A stretch of 64,000 nucleotides of DNA from Paraspadella gotoi (GCA_051294375.1 CM119264.1:7442151-7506150); one strand, 5' to 3'. Shown: positions 50,959 through 63,106, numbered from the stretch's first letter. Numbers and translations: made by a program. The notes: generated from the letters alone by a model not told the origin.

Positions 50959-52850
50959 CGCACAAACAAAAAAACAAAAACAAAAAAAATACGTAGACCC
51001 TATTTGCTTAATGAACAGCTTGGAACTGAGGAGGCTTCTTCAACGTATGAGAATGTAAACAAATTAAAAAGAAAGGTTAAGACAATAAAAAAGAGAAGAA
51101 GAAAAATAGTTGAAAAGTGCTGAACTCGGGAGTGTAGGTGGCCGAAAATTCTTCGTAAACGAGTCCTAAAGATATGGATAGAATTAAAAAAAAAAATAAT
51201 TATGACACGATGAAATTTAACGTGGCGAAACCTACCCATGCAAATTTTTATCATACTTTTCAACCTTTGAACCAAACTTAACCTTTATATTAATAATACC
51301 ATATGCATTTAGTTCTACCACGTATCATTTATTTTTCCCCTAACCCTCACTTATTTACAAAAGAGGCAAAAAAGTAAAAAAGCAATAAGAAACAGATAAA
51401 TGATTATAAAAATATATTATAATATTTATACTCTTAGATTTATAAGCTATGGATTCATAAGCTATACTATATAGTTAAAAAAATATATTTTTTTATATAT
51501 TTTTTATAATTTGGTTTTTTAGTATGATCCAAATAATTTACTAATAAGATATAAAAGGTAGTGGGACAAACTGACAAAATTATTTATAAAGAAAAATTAT
51601 TATAAAAAACAAAATTTAAGTTATATTTAAATTTCTATTGATTATCTTGTATTTAGTTAAATCTTAATTATAAGGTATAATTTGATTTTTTTGCATGTAT
51701 AAAAAAAAATAATAATGCCTTACATAACCTATTCAGAGACATAACCTATTTCGATGACAGATTATTTTTTTTTGGCTGCATATACGACGCCATGTTAATT
51801 TCCATCGTGTCTTAACTAGAATAAAACATTAACGGAAAGAATACCGAAAAAGAAATGAAATATTAAACCATGAATTGAAAAACAAAATAATGGTATGAAA
51901 TTAAGAAGAGTAAGAAGAGTTTCTTTGAGGGCAAATTTGATTTTTCCAAAATTAATATTTTATAAATAGTAAGTTGAGAAAAAAGTCAAGCCAGGAAAAG
52001 AGGGTTAAAAAATGGAGAAGTGAAAAAGAAAAAAGGAAATGAAAGAGAAAGAAATCTCGAAGGACGAAAGGATGACAAGGGAATGACCGAAAGACCTCAA
52101 TAAACCACATCCGGGGGAAGAAAGGGAAAGAAAAACAAACATGGAGAAAAAGTCTCAGCGATTTCTCTATCTCTCTCTCTTTCTCTCTCTCTCTTTCTCT
52201 TGCGTCGGCGAAAATTTATCATCTTTTCATCTTCTTTCTCCCCCGCCCCGCCCTTCTCCCCCCTCGACTAAACTAAACTCAGGAAGGGGATTTTTCCATT
52301 TTTCCAGGCATCCACTTTATGATTCGTCCTTTTTTTTTTATTTCCCCGATTTTTGTTTCTGCCTTTTCCGGTCCGAAGATTCCAACGCTTCCTAAAATCC
52401 CCACTGTGTGAATAAAAAAAAAAATTCCGTTCAGTTTTTCATCGCTCTTCCGAGAATTTCGGTCTTTCTATCTGAATTACTGTCTTTCTATCTGAATTAC
52501 TGTCTGCTCCTCTGTCACTCTTCCTCTGCCCGCTCTTGTTAGTTGTTACTGAAGCTTTGTTAAATTCCCATTAAAAATCAAAACTGATTAATTAATCGAA
52601 AATATATGTTTTTCTTTAATTGAAATTGAAGCATCGATAATTGTTATATATATATCGATCATTAATTTTTAAATTACATCCTTTTTTTCGATTTTTATGG
52701 GAGATGCTGTCGTAGGTATCAGGTAAGCAGCTCTTCAAGAAATATATTTCGGGCTTTTTTTAATCATTGCAGAGCTTTGAAGATAGAAGACACTTCTGAC
52801 CCATTTTGGTCTGAATTATTGGAACGGCCCCTTCAGAATCAAGAAGACTG
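48120..52850. other. Gene-poor stretch
   Basis: AT-rich and CT/GA-rich. (GAAA)n at 49650-49742 and (CT)n at 50909-50954. A 31-codon frame on the minus strand at 50900-50804 (MGSLRPQESNVLNGPPKLLN onward, ending TAA) has balanced codons but no flanking splice support. Nothing else convincing. Confidence 0.4.
49650..49742. repeat. (GAAA)n microsatellite
   Basis: About 23 uninterrupted copies of the tetranucleotide. Confidence 0.95.
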
Positions 52851-55004
52851 GGCGTGAAATGTTCACTAACTACAGCAGATGCGATGAACAAGCGAATGGA
52901 TGCAGTCTTGCAGCGGCGCCTTTATGGTGGACGTTTATTCTCCAAACGGCCCACTCGGGATTCCCGGTCTGGATGTCCTTTCGAACAAACATGCGTCGGG
53001 TCCCGAGCCATGTTACTGAGGCGAGCTCAAGCATTAGCGATGAAGCAATGGGCAACGCACTAAATTTTCGTTCGTGGGTTGTATAAATTGTGGGTTAGTC
53101 ACCTTACCCAAATTAATTGATAAAAAATTTCATGCACAACAATTAAAATTTTTTTTACTTGAGATTCCATCGCTATCGAAGGATGACTAAGTTCCATCGC
53201 TGTCGGTGGGCACGACCTTGCGGACCGCCCTTGGTCGATCACAAAAGAATTTAAAGTTAGAATTTCGAGGAAAGAGAAAGGAAAATCGTAAAACCACCGT
53301 AACCACGCAGGAGCTTCCGTTTGTTTCATTACCATCGACCTTAACTATGAGTACATATACATTTCTGCATTGACATTTTGAGTAACGTTTCAAGCCAAGT
53401 TTCTTTATTGATTCACCGAGGCGGAGACGGTGATAGATCGCATTAGTTCCCAGCTAAGGTCACTCGCACGTGCCACTTTTTTTTATTCCTCCGAGTAGAT
53501 TGTGGCGTCGATTCATTTTCGTGTCGCTTTCTTTTATGGGGAAATAATTCTGCGGGCGCGGCAGGCGCGGCGGCTGCGTGGACGGCCGCGCTGTCGCTTC
53601 CGGCCGCCTTATAAATTTGTTGGCAACTTACCCGCGGGACCGCGAAAGCGACGGGCTTTCTTGCTCTACGTTCCCTTCCTTAACTCCCCGCCTTTTATCC
53701 CTTTTTCCCCCCCATGTTATATTCTCACTATTTTTTTCACTTTCTTTCCAATTTCTTTCTTCCACACCGACCCACTTTTAGCTGCCAACCATTTTCTTTT
53801 ATATTTCACTTTCGGAAATAACCCAGGTTCCACCCACTATTATCCTCTTAAATGATTCTCTGATTCATTCTTCCGTCCTTTAAGTTGCATGAAATTGTTA
53901 CAACCAATATAAAATGTAACGATTCATTCAATGACTAAGATATTCTTGTCCCATTTTTAGTCTCCATATGTATGCACATAACTGTCATAAGAAAGTCACT
54001 GCGGCATAACTGTTAAACTTACCGGTTCTTTTTGCTTTTTCATTTTTGTTCAGTTTTGGCTTTTGCGTATCGGTATCATACCGGGTATGACTTCCTGTGA
54101 GGAATCGTGGCTTTCCTTTTTGGAAATGGGTACATAAATCTATTGTAAAAACGAATTGCAAAAAATATCTTTCGGTCGAAACGAAAATTAGTTTACTTTT
54201 AATTGTTTTCTTACGTCGGTTTATCTAGAAAAATCTTAGCAGGCCATAGTAACGACTCTCTCGTCCCCATTTTTCGCTTTTGTAGAAGCGGCGCCACTCG
54301 GCATTCCTCTACGTCTAACCCTAAGCTAATGGCAACTCATTCCGTCAAACTAATTCCACGCTCGAAAACTCCCGTCTTGTCGAACCTTCTAAACTCAGTT
54401 TTACATTTTGTTTTGGTTCGGTTTTAGTGCCCTCTTGAACCGAAAAATAATGGGATTGAAGCCAATTCCTATTTTTAAAATGCTTGGAAGTTATTTTTTT
54501 TTTCTTTCGAGACTGAGAGAACGGAGAAAGGAAACGCACCAAAGACAAAGTACGGGAAGAAGAACCAGATTCTTTCTCGTTCTTCTTCTTCAGTAAATAA
54601 AATTGGTACAATATAACAATTATTCATTCATTCCCTGATTATTGCAGGATATGGTGGGTTCAGGCCTCCATCCATGTAATGTGCATTTACACTATTCGCT
54701 TTCAAAATTAGAGACTGATCCCATTCAAAAACCACATTTAACCACAAGAAAAATCGGAAACGGCAAAATATTATATGAAATTGATACAACCAATACATAT
54801 AAAAAAAGCGTGACGCCCACGACGACGACGTCACAAAGAAGCCTTGCCTTCGCTTTATATCGCCAAGACGCCCAAGACGGGCTTTGCCCCGTCAGGCGAG
54901 ATAATTATCCATTCATTTAATGAACAAGCTATCTAGCCTCTGACATGGGATAGACTATGGTGGGTTACGGCTTTCATCCATCTTACAACATCCATCTTAC
55001 GACC
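52851..55004. other. Mixed single-copy stretch, no firm gene
   Basis: An open region at 52854-53086 is readable on both strands (KRMDAVLQRRLYGGRLFSKR on plus). A CpG-rich patch lies at 53540-53660. GTCACTGCGGCATAAC near 53995 resembles the 5' end of the hairpin element. ATGGTGGGTT..CCATCCAT occurs at 54650 and again at 54957. Confidence 0.3.
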
Positions 55005-55080
55005 AGGGGCGGCGAGAGGAGGGGACACCCTCGCCTGAGGCGAGGGGCTTGGTGGGCCTCGGAGGACCCCGGAGAAATGA
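55005..55080. mobile_element. GC-rich terminus resembling a hAT element end
   Basis: CAGGGGCGGCGAGAGGAGGG followed by a CCTCGCC/GGCGAGG inverted pair. hAT elements often begin CAGGGGCGG. No matching opposite end found, so it is at best a fragment. Confidence 0.25.
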
Positions 55081-55677
55081 GACAAAAATAAGAAAAAAGA
55101 AGTAGAAAGAAGAAAAAAAAAGAACGAAGAAAAAATAAAAGAATGAAAAAAAAGAAGGGATCAATTAAGAGAAGTTTAATTTTCAGCACTGGAGCAATTT
55201 TGAAGGCAGGAAGTCTCGTTTATTCCCTCCTTCACTCTTGAAAAATTTATAAATTTAAAAATTTATAACAAAACGAAAGCTAAATTAAGAAAGAACCAAA
55301 ACAATTTTACCACCAGGAAATATAATAAGAGAGAAAAATGGTGTCTCGAAAATCACAATGGATAAAAACAGATTGTTCAGTGACTGATCACTGTGATCAG
55401 TGCTAATCAAGAGTTTAGGCGCATCAGTTTTCTACAAAAATCTAAAAGTAAAATCATAGATTGATAGAATTAGAAATGTCGTAAATTTCGCGTCAAGGAA
55501 TATGTCTGATTTCGAAGACATGGGTATTGAAATATGAAATTTTAAAATTAGTTATTGGGTTAATTTAAATTAAATTAAATCTAAAGATTTTGAAATATGA
55601 AAAAAACGAACCCTTTTAAATATAACATTGGTAGAGATCGATCCGTTAATAATAAAAATAAAATAAAATAAAACAAG

Positions 55678-57215
55678 TCCAATGTGTTGCGCCACAGTGA
55701 CTTTATTTTCACGTTTATTTCCTTTTGATCACATGATATGACATGACATGACATGACTAAAAAACTTTTTTTCTCGTGTATTTATGATATGCACTGCATT
55801 AAAATACTGTCTTTTATTCTTTATAGTTTTAGGAATTACTGAAGACGGCGCTAGCAGTCCCTTAGATTTAATGTTTTTTCTGTCTTAACAAATGAGCAAC
55901 CAACTATAGCCATAGCCGATGAAATTTAAATGCTAATGTATACAGTGTTAAAATAAGCTATCATGAGCATAATTTATAGTATTAAATTATTTTTTGTCAA
56001 AAAAAATTTTTTTCTGAGGGTACTAGCCTAATTAAAATTTTTGAAATCTTAAAATATTTTGATGGATTCTGATAGAGCAAAAAAAGTTAAACAAGAAATA
56101 TAATTATAGCTTTTAAAAATTCTTACATTTTCTCAGTAAAAATCTAAAAAAACTACTAAAATCATCAAAAGATGATGATGATGATAATTTTTATGGTTTT
56201 TTTAATTTTTGACCTACTTATCATAAAAATATTTAAAAAAGAATTATACTTTGTGTAGATAGATAAATGCTGATGAAGACTCGAACCCAAAGAGTTGAAA
56301 CATGTCCGTCTATTAAAATAAATCGTTGTCACAAATTCAAAAACACTTTGTTTTCTTTAAATATTAAATAACAATGAAAAAAAAGGATTATCACATGTAA
56401 CCCATTGAAAGTATAATTAAAAATATATAAATTTTCGTTTGAGCATGTACTCACTCTAAATTTTTGACTTACCCTATTGAGTGCGGCTACTCCTACCAAC
56501 TATAGGCAAATTATATTAGCCATAGCTGATAAAATTTAAATGCTAATGTATACAGCGATAAAAAATCTATCATAAGCATAGATTATAGTGTTAAAATATT
56601 TTTTGCTAAAAATGCTTTCTTCTGAGGGTACCCGCCTAATTAAAATCATTATATTACTATATAGAGCAAAATTTTTTTTTTAATCTTCAAATTTTTTGAC
56701 AGATTCTGAAAGAGCATAAAAAGTTAAACAAGAAATATAATTACAGCTTTTAAAAATTCTAACGTTTTCTCCGTAAAATTTTTAAAAAAATGAAAAAAAT
56801 TATTAAAAGATGATGATGATGATTTTTTATAGTTTTTATTATTTTTAACTTACTTATAATAAAAATATTTAAAAAAGAAATTTAATTTGTGTAAATAACT
56901 TTTAATGAGCTATCTTAATCTGGTTTTATTTTTGGCCTTTCCTATTTATAAATAAATATTAAACAATTAATTATTTATTAGGGTATAGAGCCATGTTCTA
57001 ACTTTTTTGTCCATTAAAAGTAAACCTATAAATGTATAAATTTCCGTTTGAGCATATTTATAATTTAATATTTTACTCAACCGATTGAGTGCGGCTACCC
57101 TAAATTATATACATTTTTAATGTAAGTGGGACAGACCGATACAGACATACCTACCGACCGACCGACCGAAAAGTGAATTATAGAGTTGTTCCGCGAGTAC
57201 TCGCGACGCAACTAA
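55678..57215 (+). mobile_element. Hairpin-ended element, long copy 4 (1.54 kb)
   Basis: Begins TCCAATGTGTTGCGCCACAG and ends with the 30-nt hairpin at 57184-57213 and CTAA at 57212-57215. The outer 250 bp match copies 1-3. The interior is AT-rich and holds two tandem related blocks (about 55910-56250 and 56510-56890, each starting near TTTAAATGCTAATGTATACAG and ending in a GATGAT tract), a CATGACATGA array near 55735 and a hammerhead ribozyme motif at 56270. No open frame worth calling. Its 3' end is 11 bases from the fukutin stop codon. Confidence 0.6.
56270..56306 (+). ncRNA. Type I hammerhead ribozyme motif (HHR-d)
   Basis: All core elements are present: CTGATGA (56270-56276), stem II GACTC/GAGTT closing a 9-nt loop, GAAA (56297-56300) and the GTC cleavage triplet (56304-56306). 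Stem III is ACATGT, only possible as a 2-bp stem in one molecule but a 6-bp duplex in a dimer. Such short-stem-III motifs are known from Penelope-like retroelements and related repeats. Confidence 0.7.
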
Positions 57216-57226
57216 AAACTTGTTAA

Positions 57227-60162
57227 TCACGGTATGTAGGGCAATTTGAACGCTTTGTAGACTTCGCCCCCATTCCACTCTTTATCAGTCCAGGTCCCGT
57301 TGTTCCGCCAGTTTTTCGCGTGATATTGGTAGTTGTACTTCCTTTTTAACTGCATCCATGTTTCTCCGTATTCCATCCGTAAAATCGATTCCGTTTCGCA
57401 CGGAACGTTCACCAAATACCTACATGGTACGAGAGTTAGACTGAAAATGAGTGGGGTGAAAATGGGGGGTGATGGAAAAAACATTTTCGGTAACAAGAAT
57501 AGTAAACAAACAAGATGACATGTTTGAAACTTTGAAGAGACATACGAAAAAGGATACTGCTTCATGAAAATGATTATGTAATATCAAAGGATGCCAAAAA
57601 TTGGAACTGTACTGACCCGTGAAGTTCTCCCGAGCAAATCCTTTCGAAAGGAGGATAAATGGAAATCTTCTTGGTGTGTTTTTTGTCGAAGGTTTGAATC
57701 CCCAACCAGGTGAAGTTTGGATGTCGGTAGAGCCAGAATAAATCCAGGCTGAGCATGCCGCGACCCCTCAGTCTGGGAAGAAGGGAAGGTAAAAATGAGT
57801 AAAGGGGATGAGGAAAACTAGGAAGTTAGAAAATAAGGTGAGACCAATTTACTTGAGGGAAATTTTTCTTAAATAAAAAATTATATACTCGATTTATACA
57901 TCTTCCGATGAATTAAATTGTTTAAATCGCTTCGTCAATTTGTCAAACAAAAAATAATTCTGTCCTTTTGTATACAATGAATAATAGAAAACATTAAATC
58001 TAGGTTGAGCTATCTTTATAGCGGTTCTCTCAATTTTATATGTCAACCATGATACACAATTAATCAACTAAGAAAAGTCCCCCCCCTTTTGTTCACCTGT
58101 ACTCGAGGCTGTCGTCAGCTCTGCCGAAGATACGATCGATCTGAGGTCTCCTCTGGTTGGCGACGAAGAAGTCGGTGACCCAAGGCTCGTAATCGTCGAT
58201 CCACGAGCACGTGTCCAGGTCGTGGTCGTGCGGGATCACGGAACACTGGCGGTACCAGCCTGAGCGGAATAAGAGATGATGATAGACGTTTTGGATTTTT
58301 ATTTTGCAGGGCGGTCAATGTCATGATTAAATGGGCCAGAAAATCTATGCCGACGTATTTACACTTCAAAAAATCACATCATCGCCACGTTTTACCTAGT
58401 AATGTTCCTCCGATAAGAAAGTTTCTCTTCCTCCATATAGCCATTTGCTTTCGCAGGCCTGGGAACGCAACAAGAAGAGAAGGTTAAAGACTTGAAAGAT
58501 CGTTAATCGTTTTTTTATTCCGACACAAACGCAACAGTTAATGATGAACGCGGAAACGATCGCGCGGTATCTCGGCGGCGGCGGGCGATTAAATATCGCT
58601 CAACGTCACGATACAAAATGTTCGGGGAGTGGCAGAGCGCTGATAATTTTGGGAGGTTATGGGGTACGTTTTAAATGATTAAAATTGATTATGGGTTTTT
58701 GAGTTCAGTCTTCAATTTAAGTTAAATCCATCCATACCATACTAATTTTCATAATAATTTTCTACGTGCTTTATATTAAATTTAATAAAGAATTATAAGC
58801 ATTTTACTCAGATTCCCAACCTAAACCTGTCGATGCCAAAGCGGTGAAGCCTAAGGACTAAAGATTTAGTTAAGCAGATCCTGCACTTAAGGTTAGGTTG
58901 ATTTTCAATTCTTAATCCTTTCCAATTTCTTCTCACCTACGACGAGTTCCATGGCGTCTCGTATCTTCTTCTTACTCGTCAATTTCGTCTCCAGATTTGG
59001 GTCGGCCTCTCTCGCGATCTCCTCAAACTCCTTTGTTCGCTCTTCGTTGCACTCTATGAACTCCGAGGCCTCCAACTCCCAAAGAAAACGAGCCGTGCTC
59101 GACGGAACCCGAAAAACCTCCGGGGCCGGCGCTGCGGCGTCGCCATCGACGACCCGAAGTGGTTTCTCGTGGAACTTGGAAAAGGCGCGCGCGGGCCCGA
59201 AGTTGTCCGTTATCGGCGCCAAGAGAAAACCGTCGTAAAAGTCGCTCTGGGTCCCGCGCTCGGCCAAGACGACGACGACGACGGGACGGAATCGGTCGAG
59301 GAAGCGAAGATGGAAACCGACGCGATGGGCTTCGGGGGGCGCCCCTTCAGGAGGCGCAGTCGAGGATGGCTCGGCGGAGTGATTAGTTTGAGAAGCGTCG
59401 CTCCATATTATTAACACGCCTCCTTTAACGCCGGCACCATCACCCTGTCCGCCATGGCCGCCTCCGCGAAAGACCTCGCCGACGATGAGCTCGTCCTTCG
59501 ACCATCCTCCCGTCAGGGCGAGTAATTTGTCGACATCCGCCGCGCGGAGGGCGAGCGTGGCGAGGTCATCGAGGGCGTGGACAGAGTCGGCAGCCAGATT
59601 CACAGATTTGTCCAGGATGACGAAAGTTAAATTATGAGATAGACACGCCTCCAGAAAGCGAAAGTACGCAGAGGCGCGAGTCTTAGCGAACACCGCCCGC
59701 GTCGGCGATTTTGTCGTCGACGGCGGGTCGCTCGTTCTCGGAGATGTCGCATTGAGCGGCGGTTTGCTCGTGGGCGGATGCTGAGTTATGGACGCCGCCC
59801 CACTAGAAGACGAAGGCCGAGTTGCGGACGCCGATGTATTAACACGTGGTTGGGCGGTGGTTCGTGGTTCGTGGTTGGGCGCCGAAGTGTCGCGAAGATG
59901 TTCGCTGGCAGATCTGAACGAAAAAATTAGAGCAACAAATTTAAAATTGTATTATCTAATGTGTATTTATTTTTAATGCGCTTGTATCTTTATTGAAATG
60001 CTAAGAGATTAAAAAAATTAAGTTGCTCAAATTTTTTCACTCAATAAATCTCGTGGCCGATGTTTCTCGGGTCGAACCGTAATTGAACACCAAGAACCAG
60101 CAAATGACGGAGAGTAAAATGAAAACGAAGACCAACGTTTTGGAATTGGGACAATGCACCTT
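57227..60162 (-). CDS. FKTN: Fukutin (ribitol-5-phosphate transferase), six visible exons
   Basis: Golgi type II membrane enzyme of the fukutin family, which adds ribitol-5-phosphate to the O-mannosyl glycan of alpha-dystroglycan. Exons on the minus strand: about 60162-60041 (signal anchor, TLVFVFILLSVICWFLVF), 59913-58937, 58458-58396, 58259-58097, 57772-57617 and 57419-57227 (stop TGA 57229-57227). All introns are GT-AG and the phases join without a shift. The 977-nt exon starts with a Ser/Thr/Pro-rich stem, then the N-terminal fukutin domain containing LTFVILDKSVNL. The LicD-type domain spans the last four exons: FLIGGTLLGWYRQC crosses a junction, followed by PHDHDLDT (acidic metal-binding motif), IFGRADDSLEYR, LDLFWLYRH, FERICSGELHG, VPCETESILRMEYGETW and a C-terminal NNGTWTDKEW. 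These match the order and spacing of vertebrate fukutin. About 555 residues are visible against 461 in human, the excess being mostly the stem. The start codon is not identified: the frame before the anchor exon reaches a stop with no ATG, so a further 5' exon is likely, with AAG as possible acceptor near 60162. Confidence 0.9.
57842..58096 (-). other. Fukutin intron, AT-rich
   Basis: Part of the intron between the fourth and fifth visible fukutin exons (58096-57773). No other feature seen. Confidence 0.6.
58459..58936 (-). other. Fukutin intron (478 bp)
   Basis: The largest intron seen in the gene, with donor GTCGTAG|GTGAGA and acceptor GCGTTCCCAG. Contains a GC-rich patch near 58560-58590 but no second gene. 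Confidence 0.65.
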
Positions 60163-60166
60163 GGGC

Positions 60167-60230
60167 GATAAGTTTATTAGTTTATAAGTTTATTAGTTTA
60201 TAAGATTATTAGTTTATAAGTTTATTATTT
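60167..60230. repeat. AGTTTATTAGTTTATA tandem repeat
   Basis: About four imperfect 16-bp units directly upstream of the fukutin signal-anchor exon; on the gene's strand this is AT-rich and could lie in an intron or 5' region. Confidence 0.8.
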
Positions 60231-61251
60231 ACCAAACATTTACATTTACCATGCGGGTATTAAATTGTTATGATTTTAAGGAGTCACATTTAATACTAAA
60301 ATAACAATTAAATAATTGGTCAAACAAAAGTCAGAATTACATTATTGGGAATTAAACCCTGGACTTGTTGAGGAGCCATCAAAACGGAAGTGCAAACGAG
60401 CGCAGAAGCGGAAATAGAACACAAGCGAAAACGTAGAAGAACAAGAACAGATTCAGTTTGTTGAAAGTTAGCGCTGTGACGTCGGAGGAGATTTAGATCG
60501 AAAGAAACGATTTCATTGGACGATATTTTTGAAACACTAGACTAATCATCGAGCGTTTTCGTCTTTTTTATTTCATTCTCATAATGCTAAAAAAAATTTT
60601 TAGTCGGATCTGCTGTAGGGGGAGACTAACTCAGTAAGGTGGTTAAGAAATTGCATTAAAGCATCCTGTCAAACGAAAATTTAGACATTTTTTAAAAAAA
60701 TTTGAATAGACAAATTTTTTTTATATTACTCTATACTCAATATATTAATTTTTAAATATATTTTTTATAAATAGGAAAGGTATAAATAATTTTTTTTGAT
60801 TTTTTGATTTTTAAGATCAGATTCAGGTAGCTTGCAAAAAGTTGTCTACACAAAGTATAATTCTTTTTTCGATATTTTAATCATAAGTATGTGAAAAATA
60901 TGAAAAACTATTTATAATCATCATCATCATCATTTTCGATAATTTTATTACTTTTTCTTAATTTTGACAAGAAAACATAAATATTTGGAAAGTTGTAGTT
61001 AAATTTTTTATTATAACTTTTTATGCTCTATCAGAATCCATCAAAAAAAGTTAAGATTGATTAAAAAAATTTTTATCATTATATAGTAATATGTTAATTT
61101 TAATAGCAACAATAAAAGCAATTAAAATCGAACTTTTTTAAAAAATTCTTTTTTTACCTAAAAGTAGACTTCAAGAATAAAGTTTTGAACCCCCGCCCCT
61201 ATTGAATTTAATTTCATAGTAGATTTTATCTGCTGATAAGCAGATCCCGAC
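60231..61251. repeat. Upstream flank of fukutin with AT-rich dispersed repeat
   Basis: 60800-61080 is the inverted relative of the blocks at 30400-30610 and 56040-56300 (AAAAAGTTGTCTACACAAAG, ATCATCATCATC, CTCTATCAGAATCCATCAAA). A first fukutin exon or promoter may lie at 60360-60560, but I cannot place it. Confidence 0.45.
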
Positions 61252-62463
61252 TAGTGTTCCGATACCGTTAACTGTTAACGGTTATTAACGGTTAAAAATA
61301 ATTTTAACTTAACCGTTAATACATTCATTTTAACGGTTAAATTCGGTTAATTTTCAAATGTGATTTTTTTCATTTTTTGGTATGAATCTTTAAATTTAAA
61401 AAAAAAAACTTATTTTTTCCTGTTTTCTCTTATTCTCCTCTCCCCTTCTCACCATATTTTTACCCCTCCTCTCTCTTCTCCAATTTTTCCCTGCTTTTTT
61501 CCTGTTATTTTCTCCTTTTTTTTCTATTCTCATCTCTCTCTTATTCTTTCTTCCCCTTTATTTATCTCCTCCTGTTCCTTTCTTTTTCTTTCTCACTTTT
61601 CCCCTTTTTCTTTCCCCCTTTCTTTTTCTCCTTTTTTCGCCCTTTGCTTTTGCCTTTTTCCTTTTTTTTGCCCTTTCATGCAATAATATATATTCAATTT
61701 AGCTAAAAATAAATAATCCCTCTTATTTTACTTTTTCTCTCTTTTTCTTTCCCTCTTTAAAATTAACAAAGAAGCAAATGAAATAAAACGAATGAATGAA
61801 AAAAATGAATAAAAAACCAAATAAAAAATTATTTTAAAAAATTTAAAAATTAATAATAGAAGGAAACGAATCTTAAAAAAGACATATAAAAAAGAATAAT
61901 GATGATATACTTTTTAATTAAACTGAAAAATATATTTATTAATCAATAAATATTTTGATCAATCGCTAAATCAACCAGTCTATCAATAATAAAATTCATA
62001 TTATATTTATGGTCAATGACAATTGGTCATAGTTTATGAAAGAACTAACAACAGAAAACAAGCGTTTAAGAAAACTAACAACTACAAAAATAATGGGGAA
62101 TAGAAGTAGAGAAAGAAAAAGAGAAAGCAAAAGAGAGAAAAAGAAAACAAAATATAGAATTAGAATTTGATGGTATCCTTTCGTTTCGTTGTGTTATGAG
62201 ATTAGGACAAAAATTTGTTTTTTTATAACTTATTATGACATAAAGAATAGACATGTTTCGACTCTGTTTCAAGTCTTTATCAGCGCATTCAAGAGCCAGA
62301 GTTAAAAAGAAAATACCATTAAATACTTTATTTTGTTTTAAATCTTGATATTTTTAAATTTAAAGTTAAATTAAATTAACCGATCTTAACGGTGAACCGT
62401 TAAAAATGTTAGTTTTAACGGTTAAGCGAACTTCCTAAAAAATTAACGGTTATCGGAACTCTA
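61252..62463. mobile_element. hAT-like non-autonomous DNA transposon, 1.2 kb
   Basis: Terminal inverted repeats TAGTGTTCCGATA(A)CCGTTAA and its mirror ending CGGAACTCTA; subterminal runs of AACGGTTAA. Flanks ATCCCGAC (61244-61251) and ATCCCGAT (62464-62471) look like an 8-bp target duplication with one change, as hAT elements make. The interior is a CT-rich stretch plus AT-rich sequence with no transposase. Confidence 0.65.
62250..62283 (-). ncRNA. Hammerhead ribozyme motif with a core substitution (HHR-c)
   Basis: On the minus strand: CTGATAA (62283-62277) in place of CTGATGA, stem II GACTT/GAGTC-like, GAAA, stem III ACATGT and GTC. The G-to-A change is at the catalytic G8 position, so this copy is probably inactive. 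It lies inside the hAT-like element at 61252-62463. Confidence 0.6.
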
Positions 62464-62471
62464 ATCCCGAT

Positions 62472-63045
62472 ACTCTAATTCACTTTGTCGGTCCGTAGGT
62501 CCGCCGGGGGAAATGATGTCTGTCCGTCCATGTATCTGTCCATCTGTTTGTCCGTCCGTCCGTCCCACCTTAGCAAAAAACACCAATTACTCGTGATTGC
62601 ATGGATGGATTGGAATGAAATTTTTTTGGGTGGGTAGTAGACCTTGCCAGAAAATTTGAAGTTTGTGATCCAGCTTAGTAGTAGGGCTCAAAACGAGCTT
62701 CATACATGCGCGGATGTTTTACAATATTCCTTTTTTTTAATAAAAATTATGGGAAATGCTGCTAACTTTTTAAAAAATGCTGAAAAACTGAAAAATTAGG
62801 GCATTTCTTCAATATCTCGAAGGGCATTAAGTATACTCAAACGGAATCAGTTTTAATCATTAAAGCGTAAAAAAACTGTAAATGTGGGACACCTTACTTG
62901 ATGAATTAAGTGCACTTTCTATTAAATGGGGATTTTTTAATAATCAATGTCTTGCATTTTTCATCAAAAAAATTTATAAAAGGGTTATTTTTTAATATTT
63001 TTTTTGTAATTATCCTTTCTTTTTTCGTTGTTTGAGAGATTTTTT
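62472..63045. repeat. GTCC-rich array and AT-rich flank
   Basis: (GTCC)n-like array at 62490-62570 followed by GATTGCATGGATGGATTGGA and TGAAATTTTTTTGGGTGGGT, typical of a dispersed repeat tail. No gene. Confidence 0.45.
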
Positions 63046-63071
63046 CAACAAATTTTATTTTTACAAGAGCA

Positions 63072-63106
63072 GACATGTTTCGGCTCACAGTACGACCCTT
63101 CATCAG
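63072..63106 (-). ncRNA. Type I hammerhead ribozyme motif (HHR-b)
   Basis: On the minus strand: CTGATGA (63106-63100), stem II GGGTC/GAGCC with loop GTACTGT, GAAAC, stem III ACATGT, GTC. The core is intact. It lies in the left arm of the inverted repeat 63046-63715 and points outward. Confidence 0.75.

Noticed and set aside
52854-53063. Tc1/mariner transposase fragment (LQRRLYGGRLFSKRP)
   Set aside because: The resemblance to the transposase middle region is slight, no DDE motif or inverted ends are visible, and the opposite strand is equally open.
57617-57772. tRNA-like GGTTTGAATCCCCAACC near 57690
   Set aside because: It lies within a fukutin exon and no cloverleaf forms around it.
57227-60162. 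FKRP instead of fukutin
   Set aside because: The GWYRQCS-IPHDHDLD, EDSLE-like and VPCETE...YGETW...NGTW series follows fukutin, not FKRP.
62490-62570. GTCC array as part of the hairpin-ended element
   Set aside because: It shares the GTCC/GGTC motif but no hairpin end is present nearby.
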